64,000 nt of DNA. Origin: Tessaracoccus sp. OS52 (lineage in GTDB: Bacteria; Actinomycetota; Actinomycetes; Propionibacteriales; Propionibacteriaceae). Of the stretch, positions 9,065-19,164 are shown piece by piece. The DNA is taken from positions 1,860,001 to 1,924,000 of the forward strand of contig NZ_JAJEWM010000001.1 in NCBI RefSeq assembly GCF_020687685.1, given 5' to 3'. Both the position numbers and the translations under genes were made by a program. How positions within the stretch are numbered: position 1 is the first letter of the stretch; every line of letters starts with the position of its first letter. The notes under the pieces were generated by a model, which had not been told where the DNA came from, did not search any database, and was given only the letters and a program-made list of their open reading frames with translations.

Positions 9065-9382
9065 TCAGGCCTGGGGCGGGAGAGCTGCGACCTTCGGGTG
9101 GTCGGCGTCGATGACGCCCAGCTTGGCGGCACCACCGGGGGAGCCGATCTCATCGAAGAACTGGACGTTGATGTCGTAGTACTCGGCCTGCTCAGCGGGG
9201 ACGTCGTCCTCGTAGTAGATGGCCTCCACAGGGCAGACCGGCTCGCATGCACCACAGTCCACGCACTCCTCCGGGTGGATGTAGAGCATGCGGTTGCCCT
9301 CGTAGATGCAGTCGACGGGACATTCCTCCACACACGCGCGATCCTTCACGTCGACGCACGGAAGACCGATGATGTAGGTCAT
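9065..9382 (-). CDS. fdxA: Seven-iron ferredoxin
   Basis: 105 residues. The N-terminal half carries CVEECPVDC and [11 protein letters not shown], the cysteine pattern of actinobacterial 3Fe-4S/4Fe-4S ferredoxins. It is a soluble electron carrier; partner unknown. An AAAGGAG site lies at proper distance upstream of the ATG. The stop is followed immediately by the dapC start, so the two are co-transcribed; the functional reason for this conserved pairing is not evident. Confidence 0.95.
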   Translation of the reverse strand: MTYIIGLPCVDVKDRACVEECPVDCIYEGNRMLYIHPEECVDCGACEPVCPVEAIYYEDDVPAEQAEYYDINVQFFDEIGSPGGAAKLGVIDADHPKVAALPPQA

Positions 9383-9418
9383 GGGGAACTCCTTTTCGAA
9401 GCGGGCTCGGCTCGGACC

Positions 9419-9424
9419 AGCCTA
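9419..9424 (-). promoter_or_regulatory. Candidate -10 box of fdxA-dapC
   Basis: TAGGCT on the minus strand, giving a leader of about 30 nt that contains the AAAGGAG ribosome binding site of fdxA. Confidence 0.4.
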
Positions 9425-9431
9425 GCGGTTC

Positions 9432-11156
9432 TCAGGCACAGATGATTTCGTCGCCCGCGGAGTACTTCCATTTGTAGTCCTCCTTCTTGGCCACGGCGTC
9501 TCCCTTGTAGAACAACCGGCTCCAGGTGACCGTGAAGCCCTGGATGGGTGCCTGCGGTTCGCAGTCCGGTGCCGTCACCGTACGCTTCTCGCCGTTGTAG
9601 TAATCGGAGCGGACCAGCTCGGTGGAGACCACCCGGTCCCAGACCCGGGTGCCCCAGACCTTGAACGTGATGGCGCCTCGCTTGCCGGGCGCGGACTCGT
9701 TGATGTAGCCCTGCAGGTAGATGGGCTTGCCCGAGTCGTTGCGGAAGCGCATGTCGATGGAGCCGTAGTAGATGGTCGCCTCGCGGCCCGCCGGGTAGCG
9801 CGAGAAGTAGAGCGAGTGTGGCTTGTGCTCGACGTCCTCCAGGCCTGCGAAGAAGCCGGCGTTGTAGAGGGTGGTGGCGGCCTGGGAGATCCCGCCGCCG
9901 GACTCGCGCACCAGCACGCCGCCGTTGATGACGTAGCCGTCGGTGTAGCCGTTCTGGGCCGTCCGCGGGCCGAGGGTGTCGTTGAGGCTGAAGACCTCGT
10001 CGGGCAGCACTACGGTGCCGTTGACCGACGCCGCGGCTCGGCCGAGGTTGGTGTTGCGGTAATCGGCGTGGGGGTAGTTGGTGGTGAACTCGCCGATCAC
10101 CTCCTTGGGCACGACCGCCTGCGCCTCCTCGGTGGTGAAGTCGGCAGCCTGTTTGACGACCTCGACCTCGGCGACGCGCTGGTCACCCTCCTTCAGGAAG
10201 GTCTCCTCGAAAGCGGCCACGATCGCCTCCGGGGCGACGGACTGACCGTCCACTGCGGGCACGACGACGATGGCTCCGCCGGACATCTTGTAGGAGGCGT
10301 CCTTGGCTTCCGTCAGGTCAAGGGCCTCAGCCCGAGCGTCCTGCGTCAGTTCCAGCAGGCGGTCGGTGTCGAAGCTGTGGCTGAAGGCGCCGTTCTCGTC
10401 GAAGGCCAGTGTGGTGACCTCCGCGATCTGGGCGGGCGTGATCTCGAAGCTGCCCTCCCCTGCCTTGATCGTCACCGGGCCGGAGATGGCGGGGGCAGCG
10501 ACTGTCGCCACCGCCTCGTCGACCATCTCCGTGGTGATCTTCGGGGGCGTCTCGGTCAGCGTCGCCTCCACCTCCAGGTCCCGGCTCTCGAAGGCTTCCG
10601 CGACGTCCTCACTCGTGGCTGCAGCGTCGAGCGCGGTGGCGTTCACGGAGTCCGTGCGCGCGATCTCACCGTCGACGTAGGCGAGCGTGGCGTCCTTGCC
10701 CTCGGTCATGAACTTGTCGGCGTGCGCCTGGAGGCTCTTGTCCAGGACCTCGGTGTCCACCAGCTTGCGCAACTCGACTGGGCCTCCGCCGTTGAAGACG
10801 TTGAGGATGTCGGCCGGGTTCCAGCTGAACCCGCCGCCTGCGTCGCGGATGGCGCCCTCGTAGTCGAGTCGGAACCCGTTCTCAAGGGGCGGGAGTTCCA
10901 CCACGACGTCATCCGGCCCGGTCACGGCGATGGGTGCTGCGTACTTCGGCTCCAGTTCGGCGCGCAGCTTCTCCTCGGCCTGGGCCGCGGAGAGGCCGCC
11001 GATGGCGACCCCCTCCACCTCGGCCTTGGCCGGGATCTGGTTGCCCGCGATGAAGTACGCGGCGACGTAGGCGCCGGCCAGTAGCACCAGCAGGCCGACG
11101 ATTGCCCCCAGAACCCATTTTCTGGCGCTGCCGCCGGGCTTGTTGCTCTTGCTCAA
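9432..11156 (-). CDS. VanW-family membrane-anchored cell-wall protein
   Basis: 574 residues. One membrane segment at about residues 13-35 anchors a long extracellular part. Residues ~60-330 form repeated domains of the peptidoglycan-binding/YoaR type. The C-terminal ~200 residues are the VanW domain: TNYPHADYRNTNLGRAA, LPDEVFSLNDTLGPRT, GGGISQAATTLYNAGFFAGL and SLYFSRYPAGREATIYYG. VanW proteins occur with vancomycin-resistance clusters but also widely without them, and their activity is unsettled. No van ligase genes are nearby. Translation appears to start at a TTG, with AAGGG upstream; no ATG lies in frame before the membrane segment. Confidence 0.88.
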   Translation of the reverse strand: MSKSNKPGGSARKWVLGAIVGLLVLLAGAYVAAYFIAGNQIPAKAEVEGVAIGGLSAAQAEEKLRAELEPKYAAPIAVTGPDDVVVELPPLENGFRLDYEGAIRDAGGGFSWNPADILNVFNGGGPVELRKLVDTEVLDKSLQAHADKFMTEGKDATLAYVDGEIARTDSVNATALDAAATSEDVAEAFESRDLEVEATLTETPPKITTEMVDEAVATVAAPAISGPVTIKAGEGSFEITPAQIAEVTTLAFDENGAFSHSFDTDRLLELTQDARAEALDLTEAKDASYKMSGGAIVVVPAVDGQSVAPEAIVAAFEETFLKEGDQRVAEVEVVKQAADFTTEEAQAVVPKEVIGEFTTNYPHADYRNTNLGRAAASVNGTVVLPDEVFSLNDTLGPRTAQNGYTDGYVINGGVLVRESGGGISQAATTLYNAGFFAGLEDVEHKPHSLYFSRYPAGREATIYYGSIDMRFRNDSGKPIYLQGYINESAPGKRGAITFKVWGTRVWDRVVSTELVRSDYYNGEKRTVTAPDCEPQAPIQGFTVTWSRLFYKGDAVAKKEDYKWKYSAGDEIICA

Positions 11157-11198
11157 CTCATGATCCCTTCACCGCGACCAGCCGTCGCTCGGTTCCCA

Positions 11199-11227
11199 AT
11201 CCTACGTTGGGCGTGGTCAGCCACCAA
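11199..11227 (-). promoter_or_regulatory. Candidate promoter of the VanW-family gene
   Basis: On the minus strand, TTGGTG (11222-11227) and TAGGAT (11199-11204) with a 17-bp spacer, in the gap between two divergent genes. Confidence 0.5.
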
Positions 11228-11302
11228 AGCCCCGCGCCGCTGTCCCCACCGTCGCGGGGTAGGGTTTGCCGTTGGGTCCAGCGCATGTTCCAGGAGGTTT
11301 CA

Positions 11303-12505
11303 GTGGGTCTCAGGGATCGGATCAGGGCGACGGGACTGCCGCGCACCACATGGGTCCTCGCCGCAGCCGGTTTCCTGGTGGCCGTTGGGTTCGGGGTGGT
11401 CATCCCCGTGCTCACCCCGTTCGCACGCACGTTCAACGCCTCCACCTTCCAACTCGGGCTGGTGGTCAGCGGGTTCGCCGCCATGCGGCTGGTGATGAGT
11501 CCCTTCGCGCCCAGGGTCGGCCGCCTGATCGGTGAGCGCAACGCCATCACCGTCGGGATGCTCATCGTGGCCGCTTCGACCGTCGCGACCGCCCTGGCCC
11601 CCAACCTGGCCATGATGATCTTCCTGCGCAGCCTCGGTGGTGTCGGGTCAGCGACGTTCACCATCGCCGCCATCACCCTCCTGCTCGCCTCGGCGCCCGA
11701 GGACCTCCGGGGACGGGCCTCGGGTCTCTACCAGGGCGGCTTCCTGCTGGGCTCCATGGCCGGACCGGCACTGGGTGGCATCCTCGGCGGGATCTCCTAC
11801 CAGGCGCCGTTCTACTTCTACGCGGTCATGCTCGCCGTCGCCGCCGTGTTCACGGCTCTCATGCTGCCCGCACGGGCCCCGGTTCTCCAGAGCCACAAGC
11901 GCGCGCCCCGGCGTTTCGCCGACGTGATGAGGGACGTCCGTTACCAGGCCGCGTGCGTGGTGGCGCTCGGCCAGGGGTGGCAGTCCTACGGCGTGCGCAA
12001 CGCCCTGATTCCCATCTTCGTGATGGAGGGCCTGATGCTGGAGACGGCGTGGACCGGCATCGCCTTCGCCGTCGCCGCGGTGGCGCAGACGCTGATGCTG
12101 GCGCCCGCCGGCAACGCCACGGATCGCATCGGCCGCAAGCCGGTCATGATCGCATCCGGACTGATCTGCGGTGTAGCGACGATAGCCATCCCCTACTCCC
12201 CCGGGATCGGGTTCCTGATCGCCGCGCTCTGCGTCTACGGCGTCGGCGCCGCTTTCCAGGGCACCGCCCCGACGGCGGCCGTGGCGGACGCCACCCACGG
12301 CAGGGGCGGGGCGCCGGTGGCGGTGTTCTCCATGGTCACCGACATCGGCAGCATCCTCGGCCCGCTGATCGCGGGCGCCATCATCGACGCGGTGTCCTTC
12401 GAGGCCGGTTTCATGGTGGGCGGTTTCATCCTCATCGCCGGCGCGCTGTACGCGATGTTCATCCCCAAGTCGCTCGACCTGTCCTTCAGGACGGCCAACA
12501 CCTGA
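11303..12505 (+). CDS. Major facilitator superfamily transporter
   Basis: 400 residues with twelve predicted membrane segments. The loop after TM2 reads RLVMSPFAPRVGRLIGERNAI, the MFS signature-A region, and a related DRIGRKP motif stands in the second half. The drug:H+ antiporter-like layout suggests export, but the substrate is unknown. The GTG at 11303 is preferred because AGGAGG ends six bases before it; an ATG at 11285 overlaps that site. A TAGGGT at 11260-11265 could be the -10. It is divergent from the VanW gene and convergent with sppA, with only three bases between stops. Confidence 0.85.
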   Translation: MGLRDRIRATGLPRTTWVLAAAGFLVAVGFGVVIPVLTPFARTFNASTFQLGLVVSGFAAMRLVMSPFAPRVGRLIGERNAITVGMLIVAASTVATALAPNLAMMIFLRSLGGVGSATFTIAAITLLLASAPEDLRGRASGLYQGGFLLGSMAGPALGGILGGISYQAPFYFYAVMLAVAAVFTALMLPARAPVLQSHKRAPRRFADVMRDVRYQAACVVALGQGWQSYGVRNALIPIFVMEGLMLETAWTGIAFAVAAVAQTLMLAPAGNATDRIGRKPVMIASGLICGVATIAIPYSPGIGFLIAALCVYGVGAAFQGTAPTAAVADATHGRGGAPVAVFSMVTDIGSILGPLIAGAIIDAVSFEAGFMVGGFILIAGALYAMFIPKSLDLSFRTANT

Positions 12506-12508
12506 GAG

Positions 12509-14197
12509 TCAGCGGACCTCGATACGGAACGGCAGGCTGAGCGCGCCGGGAACGTACAGCCCGAGCCAGGCGGCGGCCCGCACGAGCAGGTCCTCCGCCG
12601 TCACGGGACCGGCAGTCCCGGCCGCGGAACGGGATTCACTGGAGTTGGCCGGCAGCAGGCGCTCAATGGCGCCAAGGTGCCCCACGCGCTCCGCGGAGAC
12701 CTCCTCGGGGTCCACATCCGCGAGGGCGCAGGCGCGCTCGAAAGCCGTGCGCCAGCCACCCAGGTGGTCGACGAGGCCGCGCTCCAGGGCGTCGGCTCCG
12801 GTCCAGACGCGGCCCCGGGCCAGGGGCTCGAGTTCCTCGTGGGCCATGCCCCGGTCGGCGGCGGCGAAGCTGGTGAAGTCGTGGTAGATGCGGTCCAGTG
12901 ACTCATCGAGCTTGGCCCAGTCCTCGTGGCTGAACTCTGTGGCCGAGGAGAGCATGCCGGCCCGGGCCCCGATCCGGATCGATTCGCGCTTGAGGTCCAG
13001 CTTGTCGTAGAGCCCGGCGGTCACCATCTTCCCGGCGAGGACTCCGATGGAGCCGGTGAGCGTGGTGGGTTGGGCGACGATCTCGGTGCAACCCATGGCC
13101 GCGTAGTACCCGCCCGAAGCCGCGACCGACCCCATCCGGGCCACGACCGGACGGCCGCTTTCCTTGACGCGGAGCACGGCGCGGCGGATGAAGTCGGATG
13201 CGACGGCGGAACCCCCGGGTGAGTCGATCTCGAACACCACCGCCTTGGCGTCGTCGTCGCGCAGCACGGCGCGCAGGTGTTCGTCGACGACGTCGGAACC
13301 CGCCATCTCGCCGGCCAGCCCTCCGGGACCGCCGCGGCCAGTCACGATCGCGCCCCGCAACGAGACGACGGCGACCTTCGCCCGATGCTTGTTGCGCAGG
13401 CGGGGCAGCGAGGGCTTCGGGGTCCAGCGCTGCACGTAGCGCAGGTTCTCCGGCGCAGCGGACCACTCCTGCAGGCTGGCGGCGTAGACCTCGTCACGGT
13501 AACCGAGGTGGTCGACCAGGCCGAGCTCGAGGGCGCGCTGAGCGCTCAGCGGCGAGTCGTTGACGGCCTCCCAGACCGTGGCGGCGTCGAGGCTCCGGCG
13601 CCGGGCGATGGTGGCGACGGCGTCGTCAACGACGGACTGCCCGATGCGGGTCATCATCTCGCGGTTGGCCTCGGAGACCTCTGAGGCCGAGAACTGGTCG
13701 GCAGCGGTCTTGTACTCCTTGCGCTGCCCGAACTGTGGCTCCACGCCGGCCTTGTTCAGCAGCCCCTTCAACAGGACGATGTTGACCTCGGCCCCGCCTA
13801 TGCCGACGTCGCCGGTGGGCTGCAGCCAGATCTGCCCGGCCGCCGTCGCGAGCTTGTAGGCGGCGAGGCTGTTGGCGAGTTCCCCGAAGGACTCGGCCCA
13901 CGCGACGGTGGGCTTGTGCCGCCCGAACTCCTCGATGAGCTGGCCGACCTCATCCAGCACGGCCATGGGCTGGCTCGGGTCCACGGCGTGGATCACCAGA
14001 CCTGCCACCCGGCTGTCCGTGGCTGCCTGATGGAGGTGGTCCCTGAGCATGCCCATGGTGGCCGCGTTTAGGGACTGGAGCGCCTTCAGCGGGTTGGTGG
14101 GCCTGACCTCGATGAGGCCGCGCGCGAGGTCGAGTTCCAGGACGACGGTCCTGGAGTCCAGAACAGGAAGGGTGTCGAGCAGGTCCTTGAGGCGCAT
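12509..14197 (-). CDS. sppA: Signal peptide peptidase SppA, 67K type
   Basis: 562 residues with two peptidase S49 domains, as in long SppA enzymes that degrade cleaved signal peptides. The proposed general base Lys is about residue 163 in EYKTAADQF, matching the conserved Lys of the N-terminal domain. The nucleophilic Ser is near residue 360 in [11 protein letters not shown]. No clear N-terminal membrane segment is seen; the protein starts [10 protein letters not shown], so membrane association is uncertain. The ATG at 14197 is chosen because homology begins there, although the frame is open well upstream across the end of the transketolase gene. Confidence 0.9.
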   Translation of the reverse strand: MRLKDLLDTLPVLDSRTVVLELDLARGLIEVRPTNPLKALQSLNAATMGMLRDHLHQAATDSRVAGLVIHAVDPSQPMAVLDEVGQLIEEFGRHKPTVAWAESFGELANSLAAYKLATAAGQIWLQPTGDVGIGGAEVNIVLLKGLLNKAGVEPQFGQRKEYKTAADQFSASEVSEANREMMTRIGQSVVDDAVATIARRRSLDAATVWEAVNDSPLSAQRALELGLVDHLGYRDEVYAASLQEWSAAPENLRYVQRWTPKPSLPRLRNKHRAKVAVVSLRGAIVTGRGGPGGLAGEMAGSDVVDEHLRAVLRDDDAKAVVFEIDSPGGSAVASDFIRRAVLRVKESGRPVVARMGSVAASGGYYAAMGCTEIVAQPTTLTGSIGVLAGKMVTAGLYDKLDLKRESIRIGARAGMLSSATEFSHEDWAKLDESLDRIYHDFTSFAAADRGMAHEELEPLARGRVWTGADALERGLVDHLGGWRTAFERACALADVDPEEVSAERVGHLGAIERLLPANSSESRSAAGTAGPVTAEDLLVRAAAWLGLYVPGALSLPFRIEVR

Positions 14198-14229
14198 GTC
14201 CCCAAGGGTACCCACCCGACACCCTGCGC

Positions 14230-16287
<2,058 letters not shown>

Positions 16288-16374
16288 GATGTTTCCTATC
16301 AGTTGACGCCGGGCGCTCAGCCCAGATGCACAGGCCTACTCTATGGGCCCCTGCCGCCAACCGTCGTTCGGGGC

Positions 16375-16587
16375 TCAGAACTGGAACGTCGGACCCGACT
16401 CGTCCCAGCTCCACGATGCAGCGGGGCCGGTGTCCGCGTCCGGCTCGTCCGGCTCGTCCGGCTCGGGAGTGAGTTCGGGTTTCGGCGACCCCGGTTCGAC
16501 TGGTCGGATGCTCTCCCCCATCGCCTCCCGAACGAGCCTGGCGATCCCTTCGCCCGCATCCGGGTCGAACTTGCGGATCTCAGCCAT
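16375..16587 (-). CDS. Small acidic protein overlapping the phosphoribosyltransferase gene
   Basis: 70 residues, no family recognised. The N-terminal part (MAEIRKFDPDAGEGIARLV) could form an amphipathic helix; the middle is a Pro/Glu/Asp run with DEP units encoded by a short 9-bp DNA repeat; the end is Trp/Ser-rich. Its ATG lies inside the last codons of the upstream phosphoribosyltransferase gene (8-bp overlap, ATGGCTGA), which argues that it is translated and coupled to that gene. Confidence 0.6.
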   Translation of the reverse strand: MAEIRKFDPDAGEGIARLVREAMGESIRPVEPGSPKPELTPEPDEPDEPDADTGPAASWSWDESGPTFQF

Positions 16588-17044
16588 CCTGACCCCACGG
16601 GAAGGTGACCCAGCCGTCGGTGTGCTGCCAGACGTAGTCAGCCGCGAAAATTGTGTTCGGCTTGGAGAACAGCACGGCGCTGCGCACGTCCGCCCCGAAG
16701 CCACGCAGGAGCTTCGTGACCAGACCGAGCGTGCGTCCGGTGTCGGTGATGTCGTCCACCACGAGCAGCTGGCGGCCCGCGATGGCCGCGGTGTCAAGCA
16801 GGGGCGCCAGCAGGATCGGGTCCGCCGTCGGCTCGTTGGGATCTGTGTAGCGCTCGACGTTGATCGCATCGGCCAGGTCGATTCCCAGCGCGTAGGCCAG
16901 AGCACCGGCCGGCAGCAACCCGCCGCGCGCCACGGCGACGATGACAGTGGGCTTGAAGCCGGATTCCCGTACCTGGTGGGCGAGGTCGGTGCAGGCGCCG
17001 CCGAACCCCTTCCACGTGAGCGAGGCGTCGGATGGCGAGGACAT
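16580..17044 (-). CDS. Purine-type phosphoribosyltransferase
   Basis: 154 residues. The PRPP-binding loop is VVDDITDTGRTLG near residues 95-107, and the early VAVARGGLLPAG segment holds the conserved PPi-binding loop. Length and layout fit hypoxanthine/xanthine-guanine phosphoribosyltransferases, which salvage bases with PRPP. Which base it uses is unclear. The ATG at 17044 is chosen because TAGCAT stands exactly 7 nt before it; an ATG three codons upstream overlaps that box. It is followed by a small overlapping acidic protein. Confidence 0.82.
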   Translation of the reverse strand: MSSPSDASLTWKGFGGACTDLAHQVRESGFKPTVIVAVARGGLLPAGALAYALGIDLADAINVERYTDPNEPTADPILLAPLLDTAAIAGRQLLVVDDITDTGRTLGLVTKLLRGFGADVRSAVLFSKPNTIFAADYVWQHTDGWVTFPWGQDG

Positions 17045-17051
17045 GGGCGCC

Positions 17052-17057
17052 ATGCTA
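17052..17057 (-). promoter_or_regulatory. Leaderless -10 box of the phosphoribosyltransferase gene
   Basis: TAGCAT on the minus strand, 7 nt before the ATG at 17044, directly after the hairpin that follows phoX. Confidence 0.55.
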
Positions 17058-17083
17058 CCCGCGACCGGTTTCCCGGCCGCGGG
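17058..17083 (-). terminator. Hairpin after phoX with GAAA loop
   Basis: In the minus-strand RNA, an 11-bp stem (CCCGCGGCCGG with CCGGUCGCGGG, one G-U pair) closes on a GAAA tetraloop 15 nt beyond the phoX stop. There is no U tract. It probably ends or processes the phoX transcript. Confidence 0.5.
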
Positions 17084-17098
17084 CAGCACGCCGACTGG

Positions 17099-18490
17099 TC
17101 AGCCCAGGTACTTGCGCCACGGGCCGGAGATGGCGTAGGTGGCGTGTCCCTGCAGGGATGCGAACAGGGTGTCGCCGAAGTGGTTCCAGACCGGCCCGGC
17201 GAACTCGCCGCCGTCCAGAAGGTTCAGCGCGATGGCCTGCGAGCCGAGGCCCTCGGTCCAGGAGATGAGGTGCTGCTCACCGGAACCGTCCTCGGCGAGC
17301 GTGACCGTCCCGAAGGGGGAGATCGTGATGTTGTCCGGACCGTCGAACTCGCTGTCCATGTCGTAGAAGATCTTGAGCGTCATGGTCTGGGCCTTGAAGT
17401 CGTAGCGGAAGACCATCCCGCGGTTGGTGGCCACGGCGCCCTTGGCGAGTTGTGCCTCGTTGGCGTAGGAGCAGGTGAACCACAGGCCCTTGCCGTCGGA
17501 CCAGCAGCCCTCGATCTTCGGGTGCCGGGTGACCGCGGTCATCTCGAACTGGTGTCGCAGGTTGGTCTCCTGCGCCTGGCGGTCACCGTCGTGGAGCACC
17601 CAGCGGACCTGCTTGGGATCGTTGAGGTCGGCTGCGGTCATCGACGCGAAGTGCGGGTAGACCGAACCGTCGCCCGCGAGCACCGCGGCGGCGTAGAGGG
17701 TGCCGTCGTTCTCGCCGAAGAGGCTTGCGATACCGGCAGCGAGCTGCTCACCCTCGGGGGCGTCCCACTTGTACAGGAGGCCGTCGCCGGTGTCCTCGGT
17801 GATGTAGGCGCTGCGCCGGGAGGGATCGATGGCCGCACCCTCCCAGACCGCACGGCCCCAGGCCTTGATGGGCAGCGGCAGCTGCTTGTCAGGCGCGTCG
17901 GGGAAGACCTCGAACACGTAGCCGTGGTCCTTCTCCGCAACACCGGCCGGTGTGGTGGACCCTGCCTTGGTGGTGTCCTCCTCGGCGGTCAGCCAGGAGC
18001 CCCACGGTGTCTGGCCGCCGGCGCAGTTGCGGATGGTTCCGGAAAGGCCGACCCACTCGCCCACGTTGACGTTGTTGCGGTCCACGTCGACGACGGTGCA
18101 GCCGCCGGCCTGCGACGGGTCGTAGACGGTGCCCGGGATCGTCGGCACCTTGAAGGCGGCATTGCTGCGCAGCTCGTGGTTGCGCACGAGGCGGTGGTTC
18201 TGGGCGAACTTGAAGGCTCCGGCGCCGTCCACGTTGCCGGGGGTGACGCCGATGACCTCACCGCCGGGGCCGCTCAGCAGGGGGGTCTGGCCGACGCGGG
18301 AGATGACAGTGACCCGGAAACCCTCGGGAACGGCGATGTCTCCCGCCGGGACGAGGTGCCCGAAGGCGCGGCCGGCGTGGCCGGGGCGGACGTGCTGGTC
18401 GGCCAGGGCGAGTCCGGGGAGTCCGGAAAGGGCCAGGCCGGCACCTAGAGCGGTACCTCCGGTGAGGAGCTGGCGACGGTTGATGTTCAT
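17099..18490 (-). CDS. phoX: PhoX-family phosphatase, Tat-exported
   Basis: 463 residues. The N terminus NRRQLLTGGTALGAGLALSGLPGLALA is a twin-arginine signal. The mature part follows the PhoX/DUF839 beta-propeller family, with NHRLVRNHEL, GGCTVVDVD, NCAGGQTPWGSWLTAEE (an active-site segment) and GYVFEVFPD. PhoX enzymes are Ca/Fe-dependent extracytoplasmic phosphatases releasing phosphate from organic esters. Regulation by phosphate is supported by a three-unit PHO box 68-100 bp upstream of the start. The ATG at 18490 is chosen because the signal peptide begins there. Confidence 0.9.
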   Translation of the reverse strand: MNINRRQLLTGGTALGAGLALSGLPGLALADQHVRPGHAGRAFGHLVPAGDIAVPEGFRVTVISRVGQTPLLSGPGGEVIGVTPGNVDGAGAFKFAQNHRLVRNHELRSNAAFKVPTIPGTVYDPSQAGGCTVVDVDRNNVNVGEWVGLSGTIRNCAGGQTPWGSWLTAEEDTTKAGSTTPAGVAEKDHGYVFEVFPDAPDKQLPLPIKAWGRAVWEGAAIDPSRRSAYITEDTGDGLLYKWDAPEGEQLAAGIASLFGENDGTLYAAAVLAGDGSVYPHFASMTAADLNDPKQVRWVLHDGDRQAQETNLRHQFEMTAVTRHPKIEGCWSDGKGLWFTCSYANEAQLAKGAVATNRGMVFRYDFKAQTMTLKIFYDMDSEFDGPDNITISPFGTVTLAEDGSGEQHLISWTEGLGSQAIALNLLDGGEFAGPVWNHFGDTLFASLQGHATYAISGPWRKYLG

Positions 18491-18557
18491 GGGAGAACGC
18501 CTTTCTGCGAAGAGGTCAGATGCGAGCACCTGTGATCCTTCTCCCAGACAGCGGTCA

Positions 18558-18590
18558 GTTCGGTGACCGCCGGATGAACCGTGCACGAAC
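18558..18590 (-). promoter_or_regulatory. PHO box upstream of phoX
   Basis: On the minus strand, three consecutive 11-nt direct repeats: GTTCGTGCACG, GTTCATCCGGC and GGTCACCGAAC. The 11-nt period and the GTTCAYY core agree with the PhoP-binding boxes known from Streptomyces and relatives. The box overlaps nothing but the 3' flank of the next gene. Confidence 0.75.
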
Positions 18591-18596
18591 AGTCGG

Positions 18597-19127
18597 TTAC
18601 TCAAATGGGACGTGCTGGTGGCCGTCGGGGAAGATCATCGTCACGAACACGACGTCCAGCCAGCGCTCGAACTTGCGCCCGACCTGCGGCAGCACCGCTG
18701 ACTCGACGAATCCCAGGCGTTGGTGGAACGCCCGCGACGCCGCATTCTCCGCGTCCAGCACACCGACCATGACGTGGACGCCGTGGCCGCGCGCGTAGTC
18801 GATGAGGGCCGTCATGAGCATCCGGCCCGCGCCGGCCGCGCGCCGGCCCTCGGCGACGTAGACCGAGTGCTCGACGGTGTAGGCATACCCGGCCTTCTCG
18901 CGGAAGGGACCGAAGCTGGCGTAACCGATGACGCCACCCTCGGCGGGATCCTCCAGGACCAGGACGGGGAAGTCCGCGGCCTTGAGCTTGTCGAACCAGA
19001 TCCGTCGGTTCTTGAGGTCGACGGGCTCGATGTCATAGGAGGCGGTGGTCCCCACCCCGGCTTCGTTGTAGATGGCGACGATGGCTGGCAGGTCGGCGTG
19101 CGTGGCCGAGCGGATGGTGGGCGCCAT
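18597..19127 (-). CDS. GNAT acetyltransferase, phosphinothricin acetyltransferase-like
   Basis: 176 residues with the GNAT fold. It opens with IRSATHADLPAIVAIYNEAG, typical of the Pat/Bar-like subfamily; the acetyl-CoA loop is seen as VAEGRRAAGAGRMLM (about residues 110-124), followed by GVLDAENAASRAFHQRLGFVE. Members acetylate small amines such as phosphinothricin or methionine sulfone. The ATG at 19127 has TAGAAT 7 nt upstream. It is divergent from the mutarotase gene across 37 bp. Confidence 0.85.
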   Translation of the reverse strand: MAPTIRSATHADLPAIVAIYNEAGVGTTASYDIEPVDLKNRRIWFDKLKAADFPVLVLEDPAEGGVIGYASFGPFREKAGYAYTVEHSVYVAEGRRAAGAGRMLMTALIDYARGHGVHVMVGVLDAENAASRAFHQRLGFVESAVLPQVGRKFERWLDVVFVTMIFPDGHQHVPFE

Positions 19128-19134
19128 GTGACCG

Positions 19135-19140
19135 ATTCTA
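19135..19140 (-). promoter_or_regulatory. Leaderless -10 box of the GNAT gene
   Basis: TAGAAT on the minus strand, 7 nt before the ATG at 19127; same hexamer and spacing as at dapD. Confidence 0.6.
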
Positions 19141-19151
19141 GGCGGCGGCGA

Positions 19152-19157
19152 TACCGT
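19152..19157 (+). promoter_or_regulatory. Leaderless -10 box of the mutarotase gene
   Basis: TACCGT followed by 7 nt and the ATG at 19165. A -35 for this promoter would fall on the -10 region of the divergent GNAT gene. Confidence 0.5.
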
Positions 19158-19164
19158 GCTGACC

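Noticed and set aside
9816-11084. Plus-strand frame of 422 codons opposite the VanW-family gene
   Set aside because: Gly/Val/Leu/Asp-rich shadow of a well-supported protein on the minus strand.
9432-11156. Vancomycin resistance cluster because of the VanW domain
   Set aside because: No vanA/B ligase, vanH, vanX or vanRS genes are nearby; VanW-domain proteins are widespread in actinobacteria.
16490-16510. GGTTCGACT resembling the T-loop of a tRNA
   Set aside because: It lies in the coding sequence of the small acidic protein gene, and no cloverleaf can be drawn around it.
16343-18448. Plus-strand frame of 701 codons across the phoX region
   Set aside because: It covers three supported minus-strand genes and a terminator; no domains are seen.
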